Positions 1 through 6,596 of a stretch of 14,949 nucleotides of DNA are shown one piece after another (positions within the stretch are counted from its first letter, which is position 1; each line of letters begins with the position of its first letter). The DNA lies in NCBI GenBank assembly GCA_037443545.1, contig JBBIOD010000045.1:1-14949 (forward strand). Reading direction: 5' to 3'. A program made the translations under genes and the position numbers. The notes below the pieces were generated by a model. It worked only from the letters and a program-made list of their open reading frames with translations, did not search any database and had not been told where the DNA came from. This stretch comes from JASEGV01 sp037443545 (lineage in GTDB: Bacteria; Bacteroidota; Ignavibacteria; UBA10030; BY39).

Positions 1-128
1 TGAGAGATTTAAACAAAATATTTAGCTTGGTAATTACTGTTCTATTTAATATATTGACTTTAGTTTAAATGCAGCATATGTGAGGTTCAGAAAGTTTTAC
101 AAGCTTTTGAATTAATAAGGATTCCACT

Positions 129-608
129 ATGTTCACAACACCATTTAACTTTTTGTTAATCTTTCTTTTTTTTCAAAACACAATTACAGTTCAATAATCG
201 CAACCCACAATTAAAGACTTGGCGTGGTTGGCTGGATGCTGGCAAGGTACAGACACAACAAATATATATCGCGAACAATGGATGAAGCCGGCGGGAAGAG
301 TGATGCTTGGGATGAGTCATACAAGCGTTGCTGACACGACTCGTGAATACGAGTACTTGCAGATTCGTCAGCAGGAAGTCGGCGCTATCTTCTACGTCGC
401 AATTCCGTCGGGACAGAAAGAAACATCTTTCGAACTCACGAAGTTCGACGGGAAGGAAGCAGTGTTTGAGAATCCCGAGCACGATTTTCCCAAACGGATT
501 ATTTATCGTTTAGAAAATGACAGCATACTCGTTGCCCGTATAGACGGAACCATCAAAGGAAAACAGCGCAGTGTAGATTTTCTGTTGAAACGAGTTAAGT
601 GCGATTGA
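129..608 (+). pseudogene. DUF6265-type secreted protein, copy broken by a nonsense codon
   Basis: An ATG at 129, preceded by an AAGG ribosome site, opens a frame matching the intact gene at 8507-8986. Codon 23 is TAA (195-197) where the intact copy has CAA (8573-8575), so translation stops inside the signal-peptide region after 22 residues. From 198 to 608 the frame is open and encodes exactly the same residues as the intact copy. A TTG at 219 could in principle restart translation and give a 129-residue leaderless domain, but no Shine-Dalgarno sequence precedes it. I therefore call it a pseudogene. The lack of any other coding change means the break is very recent, or the rest was recently copied from the intact gene. 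A sequencing error at position 195 is a third possibility. Confidence 0.85.
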
Positions 609-670
609 AATAGTTAAAAAGATTTTCCTTGCGGTATTAAGTGGTTGACCAAAAAGTAATAAAAGGAGTC

Positions 671-691
671 ATTCCGAACTTGTTTCAGAAT
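671..691. repeat. Intergenic imperfect palindrome
   Basis: ATTCCGAA-cttgt-TTCAGAAT is an inverted repeat with one mismatch. A second one follows at 725-741 (GTTGAA-ataaa-TTCAGC, one mismatch or wobble pair). Both recur at 9049-9069 and 9103-9119 inside the right copy of the direct repeat. From memory, hairpins of the type GCTGAA-acaag-TTCAGC are dispersed in intergenic regions of many Bacteroidota genomes. These look like worn members, which is inference only. Confidence 0.45.
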
Positions 692-784
692 CTGAATATT
701 GCAAAACGACTTGCTATGCTTAGACGTTGAAATAAATTCAGCACGACGTTGAACATTTTGGACAACCACTACCGAAACAGAAGC

Positions 785-817
785 CACTCAAACCCACTTA
801 CCTCAGGTGGCTGAGTG
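785..817. terminator. Hairpin between converging DUF6265 and ferritin genes (left copy)
   Basis: The outer arms CACTCA/TGAGTG enclose inner arms CCAC/GTGG, giving an interrupted stem between the two converging reading frames. The same structure is at 9163-9195. The position suits a bidirectional terminator, but no convincing U-tract follows on either strand, so the role is inferred from placement. Confidence 0.35.
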
Positions 818-835
818 ATTTAAGTTTGCAATAAT

Positions 836-949
836 TTATTCTTTTGCGCGTTTGCCAAGCTCTTTATCAACCCAAAGAATCGAACTTGCCTTTTCGCCCA
901 CCATTTTGATTCTCTCAATAATTGCGGTTGCATTTGCTACTTCAACTTA
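836..949 (-). pseudogene. 3' remnant of a ferritin gene
   Basis: Reading leftward, the last 33 or so codons of ferritin are present, ending at the same TAA as the intact gene at 9214-9708 and carrying its distinctive tail ILWVDKELGKRAKE. One residue differs (Ile to Thr, from G927 versus A9305). Two adjacent Glu codons of the EEE stretch have become a single Val codon. The codon matching Gln127 (CAA) is TAA here, and upstream of it the ferritin frame cannot be followed. There is no start and no ferroxidase centre, so this fragment cannot make a functional ferritin. Weak similarity just past 949 (a shared CGGTTA) hints at an older, decayed full copy, but I cannot establish that by eye. Confidence 0.85.
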
Positions 950-1400
950 TTTATCCCGTCGGTTAAACTATTAAAGAAAATTAACTCCGTTACGCATTAT
1001 CGCCTAAATTAGATTCTTCTTAAATCTAAGAACATTATAACTTATTATTTATCTGATAACCTTAAGCGATCAATTAATTTTGATCACAAAAAATCAAAAT
1101 TACTCCCTAAAAATTCTAATTCTATAAAGGTCATTTTATGAACTATTTACTTGCTAATGTTTTTAATAATTTTGTTTTCCTCCCTACAGTCCTTATATTT
1201 TCTCAGGATTACTTTTTATTATGAGGAAACTGGTCGGTTGCAAGAAAAACCAACGCTGGCACATACCGTGACAACAAAATTCAGAAGAATTTGTTATTGA
1301 TATGTAAATAAAAGTCCGGCCGGTCAAATTCCGACATAAGAAATAACTGAAAAAGTAATCCTGAAGCTACCCTGATTAAAGCAAGGAGTGTTCAGGAACA
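950..1400. other. AT-rich gene-poor stretch
   Basis: No convincing gene is present. There is a small hairpin at 1009-1029 (TTAGATT / AATCTAA) and a 6-base dyad at 1068-1085 (GATCAA / TTGATC). A 28-codon hydrophobic ORF at 1138-1224 follows an AAAGG sequence but has no recognisable family, so I do not call it. A short palindrome, GTCCGGCCGG, lies near 1315. The stretch sits between the ferritin remnant and the end of the minus-strand cluster and may be decayed sequence. Confidence 0.5.
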
Positions 1401-1712
1401 TTAACCTCTTCGTGTAAGTGCTAGTCTGCTAGCGTGTTTTTGTACGGCTAATTTTGTTGTGCCGATTTTTTTTGCAATTTTTTCGGTCTCAATTTTCCCG
1501 TACCATTTTTTTAAGTATTCGACATTTTTAGGGTCCCACGTCGGTGTCGGATTTTTACATCGGATCTTGTTAAGGTGAGCAGTTGCCCTTATAGTGTTTA
1601 TACTCCTTCCAAGTAGCTTGGATGTATAAATAACCCCGTTAGTAGGACAATGTTTTTTTAGAAGATTAATTTCTTCTTTTGTCCAACGCTCATATTTTTT
1701 CTTTTTTATCAT
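1401..1712 (-). CDS. Small two-repeat Myb/SANT-like DNA-binding protein
   Basis: Encodes about 103 residues. Two units of about 40 residues are visible. Unit one runs from WTKEEINLLKKH to the LGRSINTIRATAHLNKI helix pair; unit two runs from WDPKNVEYLKKWY to the IGTTKLAVQKHASRL helix pair. Each starts with Trp plus acidic residues and ends in a helix-turn-helix of the kind found in Myb-like, homeodomain-like and phage or homing-endonuclease-associated modules. A basic N-terminal tail (MIKKKKYERW) supports nucleic-acid binding. I prefer the ATG at 1712 because the AGGAG lies about 9 bases upstream of it. A TTG at 1718 is open in frame but only about 3 bases from that AGGAG. The gene is 72 bases downstream of the bacterioferritin gene on the same strand and could be co-transcribed. 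It has no catalytic domain. It may be a regulator or a leftover of a mobile element; the target is unknown. Confidence 0.7.
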   Translation of the reverse strand: MIKKKKYERWTKEEINLLKKHCPTNGVIYTSKLLGRSINTIRATAHLNKIRCKNPTPTWDPKNVEYLKKWYGKIETEKIAKKIGTTKLAVQKHASRLALTRRG

Positions 1713-1784
1713 CTTCAATATCTCCTCGGTTATTTGTATCGGTAATATATGAAATATGAAATTAAAGTCAAAAAGTATTTGTAG

Positions 1785-2252
1785 TTATCCAACCTGAGTC
1801 GAGAGGAAGATGCCTACGCTCATTTGGCTGATTTGGTCTTGTAGTTCTTCGATCTGATCGATGTGGCGGTCTTCATCCAACAAAATATTCTCTAACATTT
1901 CACGTGTTGCAAAATCTTTTACATCGCCGGCAAATATAATTACATCGTTGTACATTTTAATCGCACCCGATTCTGAAGCGAGATCACTTGAGAGCATTTG
2001 TGGAACATCCGTTCCGATTTTTACAGTGCCAAGTTTGCTCACCACCGGAATTCCTTCCAGAAAGATTATTCTTGCTATTAGTTTTTCAGCGTGTTTCATT
2101 TCGTCGATAGCACGTTTTTCAAAAAGCTTGTGAAGTTTCTCGTAGCCCCAATTATTACACATCTCGGAGTGAACCATGTATTGATTCACAGCTGTTAGCT
2201 CGTCTGCTAAAAGCAGGTTTAATTTTTCGAGTAAATCTTTATTTCCCTTCAT
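1785..2252 (-). CDS. bfr: Bacterioferritin (heme-type iron-storage ferritin)
   Basis: Oxidises Fe(II) and stores the ferric mineral inside a 24-subunit cytoplasmic shell. The 155-residue length is typical. All ferroxidase ligands fall at the Escherichia coli Bfr numbers: Glu18, Glu51, His54, Glu94, Glu127 and His130. Met52, the axial ligand of the inter-subunit heme, is present in DEMKHAEK, which separates Bfr from non-heme ferritin. The start is an ATG at 2252, seven bases after AAAGGA. The gene begins 39 bases after the response regulator stop on the same strand, so it is probably the third gene of a kinase-regulator-bfr unit. That suggests, but does not prove, that the regulators respond to iron or redox stress. 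No Fur box or sigma54 site was recognised in the short gap upstream. Confidence 0.93.
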   Translation of the reverse strand: MKGNKDLLEKLNLLLADELTAVNQYMVHSEMCNNWGYEKLHKLFEKRAIDEMKHAEKLIARIIFLEGIPVVSKLGTVKIGTDVPQMLSSDLASESGAIKMYNDVIIFAGDVKDFATREMLENILLDEDRHIDQIEELQDQISQMSVGIFLSTQVG

Positions 2253-2291
2253 AGTCAGTCCTTTCGTTAAAAAAATTATCCGATGAAAAAG

Positions 2292-3659
2292 TTACTCCAA
2301 TTTTATTTGATACTGTTGTATTTTAGTGTAGAGTGTTTTTAAGCTAATTCCAAGTATTTTAGCGGCTTCGGCTTTGTTGTTTTGCAAGCTTTTCAATACA
2401 CCTTCGATGTGTGTTTTCTCGAGATCTTTTATTGGAATGTGGCTGCCAATCAATCCGCTTTGTTCAAGGTTTTGCAGAAGGTTGGTTGATCGTAACGGAA
2501 GCGATAAATCGGAAGGCTGTATCAAATCATCTCGCGAAAGTATGGCTGCCCGCTCAATCATATTTTCAAGCTCGCGTACATTACCGGGCCAATCGTATTT
2601 CAGAAGCACATCCATTGCGGCATGGCTTACCTGTTTGCGCGATTTCATTTTAAGTTTCTTCGTTAAGAAAAACTCTACTAAACGGGGTATATCATCTTTT
2701 CTTTCCTTCAAAGTTGGCATCTCAATCGTGATGACATTCAATCGGTAGAGCAAATCTTCGCGGAATTTTCCTTGTTTTACTTCTTCAACTAAATTTTTGT
2801 TTGTTGCGGAAATAATTCTCACATCCGATTTCAGTACCACATTACCACCAACACGCCGAAACTCGCCGCTCTGTATAAACCTTAATAATTTGGGCTGTAT
2901 TAGTGGGCTTATATCACCGATTTCATCCAAAAACAAAGTCCCGTTTCCGGCGAGCTCAACCAAACCCTGCTTCATCGAACGGGCATCGGTAAAAGCGCCC
3001 CGTTCGTGACCAAACAACTCGCTTTCGATTAGTGTGTCTGGAATTGAGGCACAATTGAGGGCAACAAATGGCTTGTCGGCACGATTGCTGTTTTTGTAGA
3101 TGAAACTTGCTACCAACTCTTTACCCGTTCCGCTTGCACCTTGAATTAAAACGGTCGATTCTGTCGGTGCAATTTTCAAAGAAATATCCAAAACCTTTTT
3201 AAAATTCGGACTGTTACCTATGATTTCAGTAGAACCTGCAATACGTAACAATTCAGCTTTTATTAATTGGTTCTCGCGGAGAAGTGTTTGCTTTTCAATT
3301 ATTTTTTTGATCGTTCGGTGCAACTCGGTTGCTGAATATGGTTTGGTAAGAAATTCGTAAGCACCCGCCTTCATGCAATCGATAGCTATTCTTATATCGC
3401 CAACGCCTGTCAGCATAACTACATCGATATTCGGCAAATTTTCTTTAATAAATTTGAGGACATCGACACCATCGACTTTTGGCATTTTAATATCTAAAAG
3501 TGCAATGTCGTACGCTTTCGATTGAAGCATGTTTATTGCCTGGACACCGTCCGACGCTAATTCAATTTCGTATCCTCCAGTTTCCAAAAAATATTCCAGC
3601 ATAAAACGGAATTCTTCTTCATCGTCTGCTATCAATATTCTTGTGTTTTGTTTTACCAT
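2292..3659 (-). CDS. NtrC/AtoC-family sigma54-dependent response regulator
   Basis: A 455-residue transcription activator with the full three-domain plan. The receiver domain (about 7-120) has the acidic pair at 12-13, phospho-acceptor Asp56, Thr84 and Lys106. The AAA+ domain (about 145-375) has Walker A GASGTGKE at 174-181, the sigma54-contacting GAFTDA loop at 221-226, the Walker B segment LFLDEI at 242-247, and WPGNVREL at 357-364. The Fis-type helix-turn-helix fills about 415-455. With GAFTDA intact it should open sigma54 promoters when phosphorylated. The ATG at 3659 follows AAGGGAG. The gene begins 25 bases after the kinase stop and is the likely partner of that kinase. Its target promoters are not evident in the window: a TGGCAC at about 1258 lacks the required downstream TTGC. 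Confidence 0.93.
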   Translation of the reverse strand: MVKQNTRILIADDEEEFRFMLEYFLETGGYEIELASDGVQAINMLQSKAYDIALLDIKMPKVDGVDVLKFIKENLPNIDVVMLTGVGDIRIAIDCMKAGAYEFLTKPYSATELHRTIKKIIEKQTLLRENQLIKAELLRIAGSTEIIGNSPNFKKVLDISLKIAPTESTVLIQGASGTGKELVASFIYKNSNRADKPFVALNCASIPDTLIESELFGHERGAFTDARSMKQGLVELAGNGTLFLDEIGDISPLIQPKLLRFIQSGEFRRVGGNVVLKSDVRIISATNKNLVEEVKQGKFREDLLYRLNVITIEMPTLKERKDDIPRLVEFFLTKKLKMKSRKQVSHAAMDVLLKYDWPGNVRELENMIERAAILSRDDLIQPSDLSLPLRSTNLLQNLEQSGLIGSHIPIKDLEKTHIEGVLKSLQNNKAEAAKILGISLKTLYTKIQQYQIKLE

Positions 3660-3684
3660 AAATTAAGTATCTCCCTTAATAATT

Positions 3685-4788
3685 TTAATAGTCGGTATCT
3701 ACCGGGACTGCAAATCGGATAGTTGTTCCTTTGTTGGCTTCCGATTCTGCTAAAATATATCCACCGTGCACTTCAACAATTAATTTGCAGAGCGCCAGCC
3801 CCAAACCGGTAGTTTTTTCTTTATCCGGAGTTTCCGGTTTGTACTTATCAAAAATATGTAAAAGCATATTTCCGGGAATACCAACACCGTTATCGGAGAC
3901 CGAAACTTCAACAAACTGACGTAGCGCCCCTTCCTGTTCTTTATGAATTGCCGTAGTTGTAATCGCAATTTTTTCCCCCGTCGGCGAGTATTTAATTGCA
4001 TTATCTAAAATGTTAATCAGAACCTTCTCAATTTTTTCAGAATCGATTTCTATTGTCGGAACATTTTTATCTATCGATAGGTCGAAATTAATATTTTTTG
4101 CTTTCGCGTCGGCTTCCATTCGGCTGCACACAGCGGGCACAAGTTCGTCGAGGTTAATGGGCAACTTATCGAGTTGTACATTACCGCTTTCTAACTGAGC
4201 TAAATCAATCAAATCATTTATCGTTGCATTTATTTTCATCAATGTCTGATCGATGTGGCTCAATAATTCACGTTGCTTTTCGGATACGATATTATTGAGC
4301 CCTTTGTTCAAAAGGCTTATCGCCGATTTTACAGCAGCAAGTGGAATGCGCAATTTGTGCATGACAAGTGTCGGAAAATCAATCTGAATTTCTTGCAGTC
4401 GTCTATCTTCTTCACGCGATCGTATCAGTGATTTAATTTTTTCGAGCAACATATCTATCTGTATCGGTTTTTCGAGGAAATCGCAGGCACCGTATCTTAT
4501 GCTTTCAACAGCGCTCGGTATATCCGCGAAAGCCGTAACCATTATAATGTCGGTGTTTGGTGTTATTCGACGCAGAGTTTTTAATACTTCGAGGCCATCC
4601 ATCTCCTCCATTCTTATATCGAGTAAAATTAGAGTGTAATCTCTTAACGCAACCTTACTTATTGCTTCGTCACCACTCGATGCTTCATCGACAATAAATC
4701 CTTCCGCTTGGAGTTGATCTTTTAACATCGAGCGAAAATGTTTTTCGTCGTCTACAATAAGTATCCGATTAAAAATCTCTTTTTCCAT
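3685..4788 (-). CDS. Soluble receiver-histidine kinase hybrid with an atypical H-box
   Basis: Encodes 367 residues: an N-terminal receiver (about 7-122; Asp13, Asp14, phospho-acceptor Asp57, Lys107), then a HisKA dimerisation helix pair (about 135-205) and a HATPase domain (about 212-365). The HATPase domain has the N-box Asn263 (NILDNAIKYS), G1 box DNGVGIP at 299-305, F-box-like HIFDKY and G2 GLGL at 328-331. There is no membrane segment or sensory domain, so input presumably comes through the receiver or a partner protein. The phosphorylatable His144 lies in MHKLRIPL where family members read xHELRTPL. The acidic residue after His is Lys145 and the Thr/Asn four residues on is Ile148, so both parts of the E/DxxT/N catalytic motif are missing. 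The start ATG follows AAGGAG by 7 bases. First gene of the minus-strand cluster, divergent from the ammonia-lyase gene. Confidence 0.92.
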   Translation of the reverse strand: MEKEIFNRILIVDDEKHFRSMLKDQLQAEGFIVDEASSGDEAISKVALRDYTLILLDIRMEEMDGLEVLKTLRRITPNTDIIMVTAFADIPSAVESIRYGACDFLEKPIQIDMLLEKIKSLIRSREEDRRLQEIQIDFPTLVMHKLRIPLAAVKSAISLLNKGLNNIVSEKQRELLSHIDQTLMKINATINDLIDLAQLESGNVQLDKLPINLDELVPAVCSRMEADAKAKNINFDLSIDKNVPTIEIDSEKIEKVLINILDNAIKYSPTGEKIAITTTAIHKEQEGALRQFVEVSVSDNGVGIPGNMLLHIFDKYKPETPDKEKTTGLGLALCKLIVEVHGGYILAESEANKGTTIRFAVPVDTDY

Positions 4789-4879
4789 CTATGGCTCCTT
4801 CTATATGATTGTCTAATTTATCGTATTTTATCGAAAAAGATTATCAAAGTCAACTTTTTTTTGAAAATTTTACAAACGG

Positions 4880-4910
4880 TTGCTTTTTTATCCATTTCTT
4901 AATAAATTTA
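4880..4910 (+). promoter_or_regulatory. Possible Bacteroidota-type promoter for the ammonia-lyase gene
   Basis: TTG at 4880-4882 is followed, 20 bases on, by TAAATTTA at 4903-4910. This matches the Bacteroidota -7 element TAnnTTTG at all defined positions but the last, with the expected spacing. It lies 26 bases before the preferred start codon, in the 148-base divergent gap shared with the kinase cluster. Depends on the organism using a Bacteroidota-like primary sigma factor. Confidence 0.3.
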
Positions 4911-4936
4911 CACAAATTTTACCCACTCAAAACCCT

Positions 4937-6496
4937 ATGAAAAAACTAGAACTTGACGGAAACAACCTAACAATAACCAATGTGGCGGCTGCTGTTTATA
5001 ATTTTAACAACATAAAATTAGAATTTACCAAAGATGCGGCGACGAATATTAAGGAATCACGCGAGATGGTTGACGATTGGGTGCGAAACGGAGATATTAT
5101 TTACGGAGTTACTACAGGCTTTGGCGAATTCAGCAACGTTACAATTAACACCGAAGACATTGAGCAACTCCAAGAAAATTTAATTATGAGCCACGCAGCC
5201 GGTGTGGGCGAACCGCTGCCCCTTGAAGTTGTACGTGCGATGATTATTCTACGATTGAATGCACTTGTAAAAGGTTACTCCGGAATTCGTTATGAAACTT
5301 TGGATTTTGTTAGAAAAGTTTTCAATGCCGGCATCACTCCTGTTATTCCTTCGAAAGGATCTGTCGGATCCAGCGGCGACCTAGTTCAACTTTCGCATTT
5401 AGTTTTAACTATGATGGGAAAAGGAAAAGTTTTGTACAAAGATATTTTAATGGACTCATCGATCGCATTAAAAAAGATTGGACTTGAACCGCTGCGATTA
5501 AGTGCAAAGGAAGGTTTAGCTCTCATCAACGGAACACAATTGATGACTGGATATGGAGCGTTAATAATGTTCGCAGCCGCGCAACTTTGTAAGATTGCAG
5601 ATATTGCCGCAGCGATGAGCTTTGAAGCGTTGAGAGGAACCGATACAGCATTCGACGAGAGGATACATAAACTTAGACCGCACGAGGGACAAAAAATATC
5701 GGCAGCAAATTTACGCAAACTTATTGCAGGCAGCGAGATTCGTGAATCGCACCGGAATGACGATCCTCGCGTTCAAGATGCTTACTCGCTACGATGTATT
5801 CCTCAGGTTCATGGTGCTTCGCGCGATGCAATTAATTACGCATATAAAGTGATTAAAACTGAGATAAACTCAGTTACCGACAACCCGATAATTTTTCCAA
5901 AAGAAAAAATACATTTAGAAGGGGGCAACTTCCACGGCCAACCGCTTGCTCTTGCACTCGACTTTACCGGGATTGCCCTTGCCGAGTTTGCCAATATTTC
6001 GGAACGCAGAATCGAAAGGATGTTGAACGGAAATTTAAGCGGGAGTCCACGCTTTTTAACAACACACGGCGGATTAAACTCAGGCTTGATGATAGCTCAG
6101 TACACCGCAGCATCGCTCGTCTCTGAGAACAAAATTCTTGCTCACCCTGCTTCTGTCGATTCGATTCCAACTTCAGCAAACCAGGAAGACCATAACAGTA
6201 TGGGGTCGATTAGCGCTGCAAAAGCATGGCAGATTTTAAAAAATGTGCAATCGGTGCTGGCGATCGAACTTATGGTGGCTGCACAAGCCGTCGATTTTGC
6301 CTCCGTAAATATAACGAAACAGAAAGCTATGAAACTTGGCAAAGGAACAAACGCCGCTTATAAATTAATTCGCAAACATATTCCGCATCTACACGGGGAT
6401 AGGGTTTTATATGACGATATTTCGAAATCGTTGAACTTAATTACAACAGGTGCGGTTATCAGTGAAACTGAAAAAGCAATTGGAAGTATGGAGTGA
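4937..6496 (+). CDS. hutH: Histidine ammonia-lyase-like aromatic amino acid lyase with Ser-Ser-Gly MIO site
   Basis: The family removes ammonia from L-histidine to give urocanate, the first step of histidine breakdown, in the cytoplasm. The 519 residues carry the expected active-site set: Tyr56 (YGVTTGFG), His86 in the HAL hallmark SHAAGVGEPL, NGTQ at 198-201, Tyr283 and Arg286 (DAYSLRC), and Glu417 in NQEDH. His86 and Glu417 favour histidine over phenylalanine or tyrosine. The MIO cofactor normally forms from Ala-Ser-Gly; here the triad is Ser145-Ser146-Gly147 (codons at 5369-5377), followed by DLVQLSH rather than DLAPLSH. The frame is open back to a TTG at 4880, but the ATG at 4937 starts exactly where family members begin, and the upstream part looks like promoter. 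No Shine-Dalgarno is obvious. No other hut gene is in the window, so substrate assignment rests on residues alone. Confidence 0.85.
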   Translation: MKKLELDGNNLTITNVAAAVYNFNNIKLEFTKDAATNIKESREMVDDWVRNGDIIYGVTTGFGEFSNVTINTEDIEQLQENLIMSHAAGVGEPLPLEVVRAMIILRLNALVKGYSGIRYETLDFVRKVFNAGITPVIPSKGSVGSSGDLVQLSHLVLTMMGKGKVLYKDILMDSSIALKKIGLEPLRLSAKEGLALINGTQLMTGYGALIMFAAAQLCKIADIAAAMSFEALRGTDTAFDERIHKLRPHEGQKISAANLRKLIAGSEIRESHRNDDPRVQDAYSLRCIPQVHGASRDAINYAYKVIKTEINSVTDNPIIFPKEKIHLEGGNFHGQPLALALDFTGIALAEFANISERRIERMLNGNLSGSPRFLTTHGGLNSGLMIAQYTAASLVSENKILAHPASVDSIPTSANQEDHNSMGSISAAKAWQILKNVQSVLAIELMVAAQAVDFASVNITKQKAMKLGKGTNAAYKLIRKHIPHLHGDRVLYDDISKSLNLITTGAVISETEKAIGSME

Positions 6497-6528
6497 TGAG
6501 CGATGAGTGTAGAGCTATGAGAAATGAG
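6493..6528. repeat. Degenerate TGATGAG-type short repeats
   Basis: Four imperfect units (TGATGAG, CGATGAG, CTATGAG, AAATGAG) run from the lyase stop codon into the 100-base gap before the deaminase gene. No stem-loop is formed. They may be a slippage-derived array or leftover repeat DNA. Confidence 0.3.
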
Positions 6529-6596
6529 GCTTTGCATTGGATTAAAATCCTTATGTGAAACAGAAATTTTAAAATAAACATTAGAAAGATAAATTT

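Larger units (their letters stand above)
113..949. repeat. Long direct repeat, left copy (DUF6265 pseudogene plus ferritin 3' end)
   Basis: Matches 8491-9327 at a constant offset of 8378 bases. Reading the two by eye, 144-938 differs from 8522-9316 at only two positions (T195/C8573 and G927/A9305). On the left the homology continues through the ribosome site and start codon but with 8 mismatches in the 30 bases 114-143. On the right a 3-base deletion follows 938, and similarity fades after about 949. The right copy lies at an intact ferritin gene, so this copy is the partial one. Both copies point the same way and flank about 7.5 kb. Confidence 0.95.

Noticed and set aside
219..608. Independent 129-residue gene starting at TTG 219
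   Set aside because: It is the downstream part of the pseudogene; no Shine-Dalgarno precedes it and the intact copy starts 90 bases earlier.
1138..1224. 28-codon hydrophobic ORF after an AAAGG sequence
   Set aside because: Too short, no recognisable family and no conserved context; it can arise by chance in AT-rich DNA.
1255..1272. Possible sigma54 promoter (TGGCAC)
   Set aside because: The -24 half is present, but the bases at the -12 half do not contain the required GC, and no plus-strand gene follows.
1785..2252. Alternative identity as a Dps protein
   Set aside because: The ferroxidase ligands lie within a single four-helix subunit at Bfr positions and Met52 is present; Dps has inter-subunit ligands and a different helix pattern.
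4880..4936. 19-residue N-terminal extension of the ammonia-lyase from TTG 4880
   Set aside because: Family members begin at the ATG at 4937; the extension coincides with promoter-like AT-rich sequence.
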